This document shows, in pieces, positions 1 through 11,512 of a stretch of 64,000 nt of DNA. Made by a program: the position numbers and the translations under genes. Each line of letters opens with the position of its first letter. Position 1 is the first letter of the stretch. The stretch comes from Endomychus coccineus (lineage: Eukaryota > Arthropoda > Insecta > Coleoptera > Endomychidae), in contig OY294068.1 in the NCBI GenBank assembly GCA_958510875.1, positions 33,522,297-33,586,296 on the forward strand, written 5' to 3'. The notes under the pieces were generated by a model. It searched no databases, was not told the DNA's origin, and worked only from the letters and a program-made list of their open reading frames with translations.

Positions 1-745
1 TAACATTACGACCCAGGTCAACAACACTGTACATGTAAAGTAGGAAGCTATCTACCGCATGTTACGTTACATGGCAACTTAGACAATATGTCAGTCTTGC
101 CACATTAAAAGTTTATTACTTTGGACATATACAGTCTATATTGAACTATGGCATTATTTGTTGGGGTAACTCACCTAATGCTCGATATTTATTTGTTGTA
201 CAAAAGAAAATAATCAGAACTATGCTTCATAAAAACCTACTGATTCTTGTACAAGTCTTTTTAAATATTTAAATATATTGACAATACCATCTTTATATAT
301 ATATTATCTTGTTTAACTTACATAAAATCATATTTGAGTAATTCTATTACTTATTCAAATAGAAGCATTGATTATAATTTAAGAGATAAAGATAAAATCC
401 TACTTCCTCATCACAACTTATCCATTACAAGTAATAGTCATTTAATTATGCCATTTAAATTGTACAATCATTTGCCAGTTTCTGTTAGATCTATTTCTGA
501 CATAAAACTTTTTAAACATAAAATCAAGGGAGAACTGTTAAAACATTCCTTTTACACGGTGAACGAATTTCTTAATTCTAAGTCCTTATTTACGTAGATA
601 TGTCTATATTTAATTGTCTTTACTTTTATATGTCTAAATTTAACATTGTGTTCTGACGTTTGCTCAAAAAATGTTGTTTTGTCAAAAAATTTTTATAATA
701 GCAATAAAGAAATATTTATTTATTTATTTATTTATTTATTTACAT
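1..745 (+). mobile_element. non-LTR retrotransposon 3' end (CR1/Jockey-like), 5' cut by window edge
   Basis: The C-terminal part of a LINE reverse transcriptase reads, with interruptions, LKVYYFGHIQSILNYGI, then NSPNARYLFVVQKK, and finally an 87-codon frame with HNLSITSNSHLIMPFKLYNH and KIKGELLKHSFYTVNEFL. It is followed by a stop, a short 3' UTR, AATAAAG and a (TATT)n tail ending near 745. The tail marks the true 3' end. The ending HSFYTVNEFL resembles HAFYSVRKYL in the element at 61.8-62.7 kb and AFYSLDEYY in the one at 7.5-8.7 kb, so these are related families. The frame is broken near 260, so it is dead. Confidence 0.75.
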
Positions 746-1929
746 ATTAGGTATTAGGCAAATAGAGTAAACATCTATTCTGAAACATAAATCCTTGATA
801 ATAATTCATTCATTATATACCTAACCGAATTCTAATATCAAATATTTATTGGTCTATTTATGTCCTCAACACCGTACATTCTCAGAATCTTATTGTAGTT
901 AATTTTTTGACGAAACAAAATGTGCATCGCTGATTAGATAAGTTCTTTTTATTCACGAAAGCTCGCGTTGATTGATTTTTGACAATTATGTGGAAATAAA
1001 TTCGATGACAGTGGAATCATTCTCATGTGATTATCACATGTTTGGTCCATTATAGGTGGGATAACATCAATTCGATAGTGACGAGATGGTAGAGGCGTAC
1101 GTGTGCAATTTCCCTGAGCAACGACCTACTTTGATTCTTGATGACGGAATCAATAAGCCGCTTATCCATTGGTTTAATTCTCCTAATAAACAAAAATTAA
1201 ATTATATGTCTTTGCTCTTTATACTAATTTTCACCGCTACACCAATCGGCTTGTAAATGTTAAACGTTTAGATAGAGCGCATGGTAAGTCAGTAGAGAGT
1301 TCTGGCTGCTAATTATCAATAGTAAAGTTTATATATTTATAATATTCATAACGCCTCTTTTCATGGAAGGCGCAATGACATGGTTGAGTTTAAGAGACGG
1401 GGGAGTATTGTGATCTGATGAGTGCTATGACGATTCGACAAATATGGGAATAGGATGAGAATGATTTATAGATTTTTTGCGAGATTGAACTACATTTGAT
1501 GTATTTATTAGTTGTTATTGATAAACTCGCCAGTGTTCACCGTTCTAGAACGGTGAGTAAGTTTATTCAAAATTAACTAACAATTCATTTTTTAAGTAAC
1601 AATTACTTATAACTTATTCATTTGCATAAATTTCGAAAGTCGAATTTTAACAACTGCCAATTTCCAAAGGAAACCTATTTTGGGAGACAGACCTTGAAGA
1701 CCAGATATCAGCAACGTCTGTAAACTCGTGCTACTGAAGTCAATGAACTTCCTTGTCGCTGCAATTAGGTAAGATTAGTGTAATTGTCCCGACATCAGCA
1801 TTGTCTAAATTTTCATTCATCAGGTCTCCCTTGTCTTCTTGATTACACGTTAAGGCAATAGATTCGAAAAGTTCTTTATTTTTGTCATTAGAAAGAATAA
1901 TTTCTGCAAATTTAATCTCTTTTTTTTAT
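746..1929. other. intronic AT-rich sequence, nothing recognised
   Basis: No exon, transposase or RT motif seen on either strand. Likely old intron or unrecognisable repeat. Confidence 0.5.
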
Positions 1930-2400
1930 ACTTTGACTGCACGAGAGGGGAAGCTATAATGTTCGAAGAACATCGTGTGAGTCAGCAATGGAATGTAGAG
2001 GAGAGGAGATAGGCATTCGTATTTTTCCGTAGGCTTGGAGGTTATAAGCTTAGGAAAATATCTCACTAGGTGAAGAGTTCCACAACTTCGCTATTCGATG
2101 AAAAAATGAAGTCTGGTAGGAAGAAGTTCGGCAGGTGTCGAGTTTGACAGTGAAGAGGTGACTAGTTTGAGCTCGTCTAGTCTGACCATCTGGAATCTCT
2201 CATGATGAAACAACAGACCATGGAAATATCTATAGAAAAAGGAGAGATCTCCCACCTTTCTACGATATTCAAGAGAGGTCAATGAATCCAAGATCTTTTT
2301 CAATGTAACCTTCAGCTGTACTTGAAGACCTACAGCCTCCGGGGCTCTCCAGTCCAATAAAGCCTTCAACTTTTGTAACCAACTTCCGCCCAAATGACGA
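1930..2400 (-). mobile_element. non-LTR retrotransposon 3' fragment (family A)
   Basis: On the minus strand the frame ends with TSLEYRRKVGDLSFFYRYFHG, the conserved C-terminal motif of a CR1/Jockey-group LINE. The downstream 3' UTR block (about 1937-2150) is repeated at 4577-4760 and 57272-57500, including the phrase CGAAGAACATCGTGTGAG and the start CTTTGACT(G/A)CACGAGAG. All three copies lie on the minus strand. Only the last part of the RT is present; the preceding sequence is scrambled. Confidence 0.7.
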
Positions 2401-4320
2401 ATTTTGGTGGAAGATTAGTTGTCCCTTAAGGTTACGGTACGGTCATGTACCTTAGCAGACCTACCTAGGTTTCTTACAAGTAAGAAGGTCAGAGTTCTTC
2501 TAGTTTAGTTTTGTGGTGGGTATTTGAGAAAAGCTTTTCCTACAGAAGAATAATGTCTTTGCCTTGAATAAAATGACTCCAGATCTTTGAAGCTATTTAT
2601 TAACAGAAATAAGTCATTAACTATTTACAATATACACAATAATCAACAAACAAAAATATCTATACAGAGTTTTCACTGGAAATGACAACATTTATAAGAC
2701 AGTGATATATGCTATACGCTATTCGATTATTAAATCTAAATGATTCCGCGAAAGTTTTTTTATCACGCTCACTAACAGCTGGTATCTCGATTAGGTCAAT
2801 ATACCCTAACACGACGTAAGAAATGAGAATATCAGATTGTCCACTTCTTCATGAGTTCGACACGGAAATATGTTTACTTGAGAGATGACCAGGCATCAGT
2901 GTACTACTTTGTCTCTCCTTATGACAATTTATTATGCCTTGGTTTTGGTTTAATAGAAATACGGAATCAGTGTTCGGAAGAACATATTACTATTAAGTTC
3001 TTCACGGAGAATCACTAACTTGAAATTGAACTCAACCTCTTTACGGAAATTCTTAATTGTTAACTAAACTGGTATTCATCGTTACATTCATGTGAAACGA
3101 TTGTCAACACTGAATCGTCTCGTAGAATTTGATTGAAAATTAAAACTAAAATTGGTTCTCTACGGAAAATATTATTAAATTATGAACGGAACAGCTCTTC
3201 TCAATATATTTAAAATAAACTCAGATTCAAATAGTGGCGGAAAATAATAAATAATTATGAACAGTACGGGCGCTTCCCAATATAATCAGGATCGTCAACA
3301 CTTTATTGTTTTCTAGAATTATTGGAGTATAAATTCAGCAATTGAATCTTTACGGAAAATCATTAATTAACAAAGTCGAGATTATACTTACTGTCCATTT
3401 ATCGAACTAAATGGGAATAAAACTCTACTTTCGGTATATCGGGTTTTACTGCTTCAGCTACGGCGGTCTCCTAGCAAGTGATTTCTATATGGGAGACCGG
3501 GCTCCTTTTATATTTTGAAGTTGACACGTCATGTCATTGAGAATGTCGCCGGAACGCGGACTCGCTTATCAGTAGCTACACTCTGCTGTCGTGTTTTTAT
3601 ACACATAGTGTAACAAATTTTGATCCATTTATTTCCGTAGAGGTGACTTACTTGTGCAATAATATTAATAAGTAACGACGCTTCGTTACACTTTATTAGC
3701 TAACAATGTAGCTGAACTTCGTCGTAACGAATGAAAAGTGCAACCAGCAGAATTATTCAATTTCATATTTGCAGCTATTTTGCATGACCAAGTTCCAATT
3801 GTATTCTTAATTTTGCTTTTGCACATTTCCAGCTGAGATAAGTTCAGAAGATATGAGATGATGTTACATTTCTCTGACGTAGTTTCTCGTATTTGTGGTA
3901 TATATCCAAGTAGTGAACCATTTCATCTGGTTCCTTAATAACCACGAATGATATATGTCTTCGTTTGAGTATGTTTTACAACCATTAACCCGTCACATTC
4001 CCCAACGTGATATTATACAACTCCTTTTGTCTATATGAATCAGCTATTCCTAATATCCTTCCTGCTTAAAAATAAAACTATATTCATCTGATGCCCAAAT
4101 GTCAAAAGTGAATTTACGTTATGTGCAAGTCATTTTTCGTCAGATGCTTCAAGTCAGATGTTATTAAACTCTTTTTGGGTAAAAATACCAGACTTTTTCG
4201 GCCGATATTTCACATTCTTTTCCTTCAAGATACCAATTATCGTAAAAAACTTCTATATATCAATAGACTTCTGAAGGAAAATTGTCGATTTTAACTTCGA
4301 ATACTCAACCCACAGGCTTT
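2401..4320. other. intronic sequence, nothing recognised
   Basis: No coding exon or known transposon motif seen in this stretch of about 1.9 kb. Confidence 0.5.
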
Positions 4321-4324
4321 TTGG

Positions 4325-4560
4325 AGCTCTTAGCTTCTCATTCCTTCTCACAAAATATGCCAGTAAAGATTTCACAAGTAGTTGTACTTTTCTTGTGCAT
4401 CAGTTCTAAATTTTTTGTAATGGACCGAGCGTGGATATGAATGCTTTCACAGGAATAGTTGTACCTGACATCATCATAGTGAGGATGATGGTTGAACCGG
4501 TTAGACCTAATCTGCATATTTTATTGCTTCCAAAATCGTAGGTTCGAAACTTCATGCGTA
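4325..4560 (-). mobile_element. possible LINE family A fragment
   Basis: On the minus strand a short stretch reads like MMSGTTIPVKAFISTLG, parallel to TMRSCTTNPMKPSIYMLG in the copy at 5.1-5.3 kb. It probably comes from a second, more decayed family A copy. Confidence 0.4.
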
Positions 4561-4569
4561 AACTTTTTT

Positions 4570-5335
4570 CTCTACACTTTGACTACACGAGAGGAAACGT
4601 GTGAACCATCAGTGGAATGTTGGAAGAGGAGATAGACGTTATAATTTTCTTGTAGGTTTAGAGGTAATAGGCATAAGGAAAGACCTGTTACTAAGCAAAG
4701 AGTTCTTCAACTTCGCCGTTAAATAGGAAAATAGGTCTCGAGCTTGACAATAGAGGGGTGATTATTAGCTTGAGTCCGTTCAGTTCACCTACCTGGAATC
4801 TCTCGTGATGAAATAACAGACCAGACGAGATATCTGATGAACACTAACCATGGAAATATCTATAGTGAAGGAAGAGATCGTCCATCTTTCTACGATGTTC
4901 TAGAAGCTAATGAATTCGTAAGTCTGACATCATTAATCAGAAGAATAGATCTTTTCTAGATAGAATCCAAGAGCTTCAGCATATGTTTGAGAACCGGACT
5001 CCAAACATGTGAATAGTACTCCAGGATAGGTCGAATCTGGGCTTTGTACATTATGAGAAGCTCTTGAGATGTAAATTAGCTCTTGACACGGAATAGAAAT
5101 ACAAGTTTTTGTGGAGCGGCTTTTGCAATGGACCTCACATGATCATCCCATGAGAGTGCCATGTTGATAGTGAATCCCAACATGTATATTGAAGGCTTCA
5201 TGGGATTAGTTGTACATGACCTCATCGTATTAGGGATTATGAGATCCGCCATCCTGGAGAAAATGTAAGCCATATCTTTGTGTGCATCAAACTCTACTAG
5301 ATTATTAAATCCCATTAAATCCTTGCCAGTTCTAC
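4570..5335 (-). mobile_element. non-LTR retrotransposon family A, RT C-terminus and 3' UTR
   Basis: Minus-strand reading gives VEFDAHKDMAY, LGFTINMALSWDDHVRSIAK, then (across a stop) TSQELLIMYKAQIRPILEYY with SHVWSPVLKHMLKLLDSI, and SLYRYFHG. This is the thumb and C-terminal region of a CR1/Jockey-group reverse transcriptase. The 3' UTR matches the copies at 1.9 and 57.3 kb. Several stops and a frameshift make it non-functional. Confidence 0.75.
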
Positions 5336-5639
5336 ATTCTTGGCATCGATTTGTCTTTTTCTAGTTCATCTGGCTCCATTAGATGATATAGGGGCTCTAG
5401 ATGAGGAAACGGTATAGTGTTTACCATCATCAGTAAAGATGTGGACGGGACAGGAGGACTCTACCAACTGATTGCGGATATGGAGTATAAACAAAGTTGA
5501 TGCTAATAAAGATCCCAAAGATGCCATTGTATCGGATCACATAACTACACTGACATTCTCGCAAACACTCTGACAACTGTTTTAAATTTTCATCTCATTA
5601 TCTCATGATTTGTTACTAACAAATTGGAATTCTATCGTC

Positions 5640-6165
5640 TCAGGGTGTAGCTCTCGACTGGGTCTCGAATTTTCTTTGGAAGAGGTCTCAGTTCATCAGT
5701 ACACGTAATTTTGGAGTTCGAAGATATTAAATTGAGAACTAGTGAAGTGGCGGTAGGGACACCACAGTGCTCTATGCTGGGTCCTCTGTTATTCATACTG
5801 TATATCAATGATTTGCCAAATGTTGTCGATCACGGTGCAGAAGTTGCACTTTCTGCATGACGATTCATCTGGTATTACATCAGTCTAACTTGCCTTTCAT
5901 GTCGAGGTGATTCAATTCGAATTACCTACATTTGAACGTATTTGAGGTTTCATAACTCTCACCGTACCGTATATCTCATCTGATCTAGACTTACATCTAA
6001 ATAATAATGAAACCTTAATTGGTAGCGCATAACAGCTCATTTTCTGCTATCATCCTAGAGAACGGGTTGCACTGGAAGGCACATTGTACTGAAATTCGAC
6101 TTTTTTCTTATAGGAAGTCTGAAACGCAATTTGAGCTTTAAGCAGCTGGGACATAATTTGAGGAA
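5640..6165 (+). mobile_element. non-LTR retrotransposon RT fragment (plus strand)
   Basis: Plus-strand frames contain GVALDWVSNFL, then after a frameshift EVAVGTPQCSMLGPLLFILY and INDLPNVV, which is the RT motif normally reading G-V/T-P-Q-G-S. Further on, GLHWKAHCTEI resembles the thumb motif. The glycine of PQGS is replaced by cysteine and the frame is interrupted, so it is dead. The orientation is opposite to the LINE pieces on both sides. Confidence 0.65.
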
Positions 6166-6460
6166 TAATTAACGTATATCAAAAACAGAACAGGTCCTAA
6201 TATAGGGCCTTGCGGGACACCTAAGATACTTTTCTTGATTGTGAAAAAAATCTGCTAGCGATCTTCTAGGTAGAATTTTATTAATGACACACTACTATCT
6301 TTAGATCCACACTTGTATAGGTTTTGCGTTAGTGTTTCATGAACAACGCACTCAAATCTACGAATAAAGTTGTTTCCGTAAAATGATGAATAGCATCAGT
6401 GGTAGATAGATTTTTCCTGAAGCAAAACTGATTGTTATTAATGGTCGTAAAATACCATTA
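6165..6460 (-). mobile_element. non-LTR retrotransposon RT fragment (minus strand)
   Basis: Minus-strand frames contain QFCFRKNLSTTDAIHHFTE followed by FVDLSALF (normally FVDLSKAF) and then SILGVPQGPILGPVLF. These are the finger and palm motifs of a LINE reverse transcriptase, with material between the two missing or shifted. It lies back to back with the plus-strand RT piece. Confidence 0.65.
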
Positions 6461-6839
6461 AAGTACTCGTTTAGAAATTCACGAAGAAGGAGCTAAGAAA
6501 CTCCTGAATCCGATCCTGCGAATATGAAACAGAAGCTTGGGAAGAAAAAAGGAATGCAGTCGCTTTCTGCCTTATATTGGATTAAATGATTCTCTGTTAT
6601 ATTAATTCCACCTTCGTAGAATTTTCCCGATAGGATAAGGTCTCGTATCTCGTTACGATTATGTTTATAATCTAGTTTAATTGCTGGTGAATTCGATTAA
6701 TAAGAGAACGTGTTCGTCACAACCGAGCGAAGCTGTAAACAGAGCTGCAAAAATGATTTGGCAGACGAGCAAAAAATGCCGAACGATGTTTTGGGTAAAT
6801 AATAGGGGTAGAGAAGTAATAAAAGAATCATTAACAGAC

Positions 6840-7106
6840 CTGTTAGTCGGTGAACGGTCCGGCACGCGTAGTTTTTATAGCCGTCCCCAGGTCCGGCGTT
6901 GCTGATGTAGAGATCTCCATTCCCCAGGACGACATACTTGCCCCCGATATCCGTATTCGGATAGATATTGACGGCCTCATCTTGCACCCATGACGTCACC
7001 ATTACGTATTCAGCGACATAGTTTGGGATCTTGCATTTCAAAACTGCAGTGTTGCCGGCTATCACGTACTCGTCGTGCACTTGTACATCGTATTTTTGCT
7101 TTACAA
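6840..7106 (-). CDS. Dscam: Dscam-family gene, exon for complete Ig domain 2
   Basis: Encodes one entire Ig domain (89 codons, phase 1 in and out). Landmarks are VQVHDEYVIAGNTAVLKC with the first cysteine, the tryptophan in VTSWVQDEA, DIGGKYVVLGNGDLYI, and the second cysteine in DGYKNYACRTVHRLTG. This matches Dscam Ig2, which follows the RDVHV motif found in the exon at 56985. The acceptor is TTACAG (7108-7107) and the donor GTCTGT (6839-6834), which is weak. Drosophila Dscam1 splits Ig2 into an alternative exon-4 half and a constant half; here Ig2 is one undivided exon with no tandem alternatives nearby, pointing to a Dscam2/4-type paralogue. The exon for Ig3 is not in the remaining 6.8 kb of the window. 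Confidence 0.92.
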
Positions 7107-7139
7107 CTGTAACAATAACATTATTCATTTTAATACAGC

Positions 7140-7531
7140 ATAAAAGTTTATGCTCATAAGTATGTTCTCCCGGTTCTTGTTCAACATTCCAGCCTTAAAA
7201 GGTACAGTAACTTGTAACTTTGTTATTTACTTTTAACAACTTTGTGTGCGTGTAATGTAGATTATAAGTTTTATTATTTTGTAACTTTTTAACGGTGGAT
7301 TAATATTAAGGCCAGCCAAGCGTAGTCTTTCAAGTCGTAAATTCTATAGTTGTACGTGAATTCTATTTTGTTTGCCTACAACTATTTGAGTGACACATTT
7401 TTTCTGACAGTTCAGTAGATGATTGGAATTGCAAGATTCATTGGTTGCATATTTTACACAGTTATAATTACACACTAATTCACCATTACTACACTTTACT
7501 TATAACTAAGTGAGTAAGTAAGTAATATAGA
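7140..7531. other. Dscam intron next to Ig2 acceptor, nothing recognised
   Basis: Upstream intron sequence of the Ig2 exon; no motif recognised. Confidence 0.5.
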
Positions 7532-8720
7532 TAGATAGCATTTATTGGTGTTTTACACAAAAAATAAGCGTTTACACAAGTCGAAAGATTGGGCAATATA
7601 AATGAAACTTATAAAACTAAAAGTATAACACATTCAATATTACATCACATACAATGAAATTTGCAATCAAACTGTTACATATTTGTAAAATTAAAATCAT
7701 AATATTCATCTAGAGAATAGAATGCTGTTGTACAGATAAAGTTTTTGACGTGACAACGTCTTATAATTCGATGGAGCCGGCTGCACGCACAAAAACATGA
7801 CTCATGCGGCGTTACCTCGCTCTGACGCCTTCCATTAATCGGCCTCCGCGTTCAGCAGCGTTCGACATCTGTCTCTCTCCTACTTGAATGAGCGATGCGT
7901 CCGCGTGTTCAGCTGCTATACAACAATACATTTACATGTTTCCGTCAAGTATGAAGTGCAGTGAAAAGTGAATGTGGTGTCAATTATTTATAGCAACGAT
8001 AATTGCGGCGATAAAGGTAATGATTCTTTCGATATTAAATATATGTTCAGTGATATATTGTCGAATATTCGTGCTTTCATCATTAAAATAAATAGCATCG
8101 GTCCGCTAGTTCAGCGATTGTAGGTTATGCTATAATTGACAAAACTATAACAATAAGTTAACAGAACTATTTCACGATGAGTGAAAAATCAATTGCTTTA
8201 CTATTCGATCGAAATAATTATCGAGCGTAGCTATGATTTCAAAAAATTAAAACATGAATCTTCCACATATCATAACAACGTGTCTAAAATGACAGGTTGG
8301 ACCAGCCAGCCGTCAAAGGGAACAATTGTAAGAAAAAAAATGAAAATTGACATAATTGTATTTATGCGTACAAATAAATGTAACTTGATCAATTCAATTG
8401 TGATTTCCATCTACCTCCTTTTCTATATCCATACAAAATATCTATCAAACAAATAAAATTAAATTCGTCAGTAAACCGACTTTACAGACAACCGATTTTT
8501 TATTTTGTTTATAAAAATCGTTGTAGGAAGTTCTCTCACATGGATCGGAAGCTCATTAAAAATTTTCGGTGCGTAATAATTCAATGCAAACTTTGATCTA
8601 CTAATTCTATGGTGTGGCTCAATGTGAATTTATGGCAATTTCTTGTGAAGTGAGTGTGAACTTCGCAGATCCTGGTGTACGAGCCCCTGTTAGAGTCAAT
8701 AATAAACTATAAAGAGTTCA
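7532..8720 (-). mobile_element. LINE 3' end split by a later insertion
   Basis: On the minus strand 8720-8455 reads SRSKFALNYYAPKIFNELPI then HVRELPTTIFINKIKNRL, the C-terminus of a CR1/Jockey-type RT, and the reading resumes at 7745-7690 with KNFICTTAFYSLDEYYDFNF and a stop. A 3' UTR follows with AATAAA and a (CTAT)n tail ending near 7532. The order and strand of both halves fit one LINE interrupted by about 0.7 kb. It is related to the elements at 1-745 and 61.8-62.7 kb. Confidence 0.65.
7746..8452. mobile_element. unidentified insertion of about 700 bp inside LINE
   Basis: Separates the two halves of the LINE at 7.5-8.7 kb. Its left 220 bp are strikingly GC-rich for this region and include ATGGAGCCGGCTGCACGCAC and CGGCCTCCGCGTTCAGCAGC; the right part is AT-rich. 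No transposase or RT frame is visible. A short plus-strand frame (8177-8228) reads MSEKSIALLFDRNN and then stops. The exact ends and any target duplication are unclear. Confidence 0.45.
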
Positions 8721-10030
8721 CATTGTGTTGATAAGGAATAATCAGCCTTATCCACTAAAATTACTATTGAAGTACTAAGGATCTTTCGACTACCAATTAG
8801 CCATCATCAGAGTAAGCTAAATTATAAATCAAAATGTGCCTGTTTAAATACTATTTGGGGTAATGAAGTACACAATGGGTTACCCTCAGCTGGAGATAAA
8901 TCTTAATTTAATAAATTACTTTTTCGTTTACACATTTCCATTCCTTCTAAATTAGATAGATATTTGTCTGTACTGTGTTTTAAAAGTGATAAGCTTTCTT
9001 GAGAAATAGTGTGACCTGTATTTAAAATATGTTCGGCTACCGTTGATTTTCTACCATTATTTTTCTTGATATGGGCAAAATGTTGCTTATAACGAGTTGA
9101 AATGTTCCTACTAGTTTGACTCATATAACATTTTGAACATGACAATTAATTTTGTAAATCCCGGATTTTTCGAAATCGGAAACTTCATCAAAGGTGCTGC
9201 CTAAACGGTGTTTTAGCTTGTTCATACATCTATAAACGGGTTGTATTGCAAATTTAGAAAATAAGCTATGGAATTTATTAATTACTGAAGAATGATAAGA
9301 GAAATTTTTGAATTTCATTAAAGTATTTGGAGGTAATGGCTATAATTTGGTTAGTTAGCTACGTTTCAGTTTCCTTTTCTGTTTAGCAGTTAAATTATTG
9401 ATCAAAAATTTGTGACAACCCTTGTCCAACGCAATTTGCTGAAGTTTCTCAATTCCGTTGCTACAATTTTGCTGGCTCAAACGGACGTTAAATAATCTTT
9501 GAAATAGACTATTAAATGGAGCTATTTTATATCTAAATGGTGTGGCTGAATTCGCCTGGGTATACCTATTTGTTTGAGTGGGTTTTCTGTATATATCGGA
9601 ATTCGAGTGATTACCGTATTTTATAATGTTAATATCAAGGGAAGGAAGCTGATTATCTGTTCCTATTCCGACAGTGAATCTCAGTGAATCAAATTGTCTA
9701 TTAGGCGTGTCCAAAAAGGCTTGTAAATCAAAATCTTCACTTATAATCACGAAAATGTTGTCAACATATCTATACCAAAATTTTGGAAACTGATTCAATG
9801 TTGATTTGAGGAGGTTTCAAGATCGCTTAAAAAAATATTGACCAAAACAGGAGACACATCCGCTTGTTTGTTTATAGTAATTTTTGTCAAAAGTGAAATA
9901 ATTTTGTTTCTGTGCAGTTTCTATAGGGAATATTAATATTCGAAAGCCATTGCTCCCAAATGTTTCACGACTCAGGTATTGGAGTATTCGTAAATAGTGA
10001 AATAACATCATCATTTCTTATCAATAGTGA
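8716..10030 (-). mobile_element. Penelope-like element, 5'-truncated, with GIY-YIG domain
   Basis: Penelope-like elements encode a reverse transcriptase followed by a GIY-YIG endonuclease. Minus-strand fragments, in order, are NYFTFDKNYYKQTSGC (RT), then KFWYRYVDNIFVIISEDF with the catalytic-site motif YVDD changed to YVDN, and SDIYRKPTQTNRY. Next come KSGIYKINCHV and CYMSQTSRNISTRYKQHF, the endonuclease start and catalytic region. A final stop near 8905 is followed by a 3' region with a hammerhead-like motif. Three frameshifts separate the pieces, and the RT N-terminus is missing. The YVDN change would disable the polymerase. Its 3' region recurs at 32.6 kb. Confidence 0.85.
8773..8815 (-). 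ncRNA. hammerhead-ribozyme-like motif in PLE 3' region
   Basis: Minus strand: TTACT, the box CTGATGA, an extra T, an imperfect hairpin GGCTA/TAGTC, the box GAAAG, then ATCCTT and AGTAC. Flanking TACT and AGTA can pair as stem I. Hammerheads are known from PLE terminal repeats. The extra T after CTGATGA and the imperfect stem II make activity doubtful. Confidence 0.55.
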
Positions 10031-10105
10031 TAAGAGTCAATAATTAGACAATTACTTAGACAACGTTTTGGTTCACCAGGTTGAACTCTGAGAACACGTC
10101 TTTTG

Positions 10106-10150
10106 GTCCCAGATAGTTGTTTCGCTTTCTCATGAGTTCTTCAGTAGCAA
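10106..10150 (-). ncRNA. hammerhead-like motif, left arm
   Basis: Minus strand: CTGAAGA box (position 7 is free in hammerheads), ACTCATGAGAA as decayed stem II, an intact GAAAC box, then AACTATC and TGGGAC. It is the same class as the copies at 10633 and 25987. Stem I (TTGCTA with TGGGAC) no longer pairs, so it is predicted inactive. Confidence 0.5.
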
Positions 10151-10632
10151 CGTGAAGACACTGATCAACAATTTTCGAAAGTGATACAATAAAATTCTTT
10201 TGAAAATATATAGTGAACTACAGACACATTTCATGTTACGCATTGTTAGGTTGGTAATATTATATTCTGTGATAGTAACGGGGAACGGCGTCTGGATGGT
10301 CTAGCCGACAGACCTCCGACCAGCAGAAAACTACCCCAACCGCTAGTCTCTAGTAGCCATCAAGCCAGTAACAATTCATATTCGGTACGACTATCCAGAT
10401 ATAGTAAAAGAGTCTAAGAACTACCATTCTGTTCAGCATTGTTATAAATTTGTTGTTAGTTGTTGTAATATAGATTTTATGATTATCAAGTGTTTTAAAT
10501 TCAGTATGAGAGTTTGTGTTATCTCAATCAAAATAACACTGGTCCTTCGTAATCATTACTCCTCAATGAGTACGAAACAGTTTCATTATATCATTTTCGA
10601 AGATAATTGATCAGTGACTTCACATCTGCCTA

Positions 10633-10678
10633 GTCCCACTGACGAGCTCATAAGAAGAGTTACACAGCTGTCTGGGAC
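10633..10678 (+). ncRNA. hammerhead-like motif, right arm
   Basis: GTCCCA and TGGGAC form a six-base stem I around the box CTGACGA, stem II GCTC/GAGT with loop ATAAGAA, and AGCTGTC, which is a loopless palindromic stem III plus GTC cleavage triplet. The GAAAC box has decayed to TACAC, so it should not cleave, but the architecture is clear. Confidence 0.55.
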
Positions 10679-10734
10679 TAAAATACGAGTGGCCACTGCT
10701 CAACTTGGTGAACCAAAACTTTGTTTATTGACTT

Positions 10735-11510
10735 CTAATTCGAAATATGATTGTATATTATTTGTTTCAAATTAATCTAATCCACAAAGTTCGTACAGGT
10801 CTCTCTAGATTGATTAGTGACGCCACATGTTTTGCTTTGATTATTTACTCCAATACTACTGCAGCGACGATATACCTATTATCCTAAGGAGACGAAACAT
10901 CTCATTCATAAAACTCCATTTGACTTGTCACAATGATTACATGAAGTATGACAAAGAAAAGCAACGGACGTTTTTGTCGCCGAGTCATAATTACTCCTTA
11001 TTGGCAACGCTGTAACTGTGATTGAAAACTTAGGGCCACTTGTAAGGCAACGCCGCTTCGAAATATCTACGAGGAATACGGAAGCTGTCAAATTGCGTAG
11101 TACAGAACAAAGTCCCCATTCATAAAAGGTGCTTTCTGAACAAATGATGCAATGGAATGGAATAGTTCTATATTTAAAAATTTAAGTATTCTATAATTCG
11201 ATTATATATTCCAAGTTACCATAAATCATGGAATATTTTTCAGATAAAACGACATTTCAACAGTATTGCTTCTAATATAACCAATAAATAATGCTATGGG
11301 CGTTTTTATAATAATTACAAATCTCAATCCGTCACACAGAACAATTAATCCGGCAACATCACATTTCATACGGCCATACTTGTAATATACAGCGGTCTGA
11401 GTGGCCCGAAGTTTTGGCAATGTCTGATCGTGTTTAAATGTAAACATTCCTGTCTCCTTAGGATGATAGGTCCATGGCAGCGACTAAGAAACCATAACTA
11501 TCCACAAGTT
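10735..11510. other. intronic sequence, nothing recognised
   Basis: Two overlapping short frames near 10.8-11.1 kb show no family resemblance. No transposon motif seen. Confidence 0.45.
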
Positions 11511-11512
11511 AT

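Larger units (their letters stand above)
10061..10730. repeat. fold-back element with hammerhead-like motif in each arm
   Basis: Left arm (10061-10150, starting CAACGTTTTGGTTCACCAGG) and right arm (about 10630-10730, ending TGGTGAACCAAAACTTTG) are inverted copies. Each arm contains a hammerhead-like motif, given separately. The central 450 bp has no recognisable gene. It lies just upstream of the truncated PLE on the minus strand, so it may be a rearranged PLE terminal repeat. Confidence 0.6.

Noticed and set aside
6681..6905. Plus-strand frame overlapping the Dscam Ig2 exon
   Set aside because: Shadow frame on the strand opposite to a well-supported exon.
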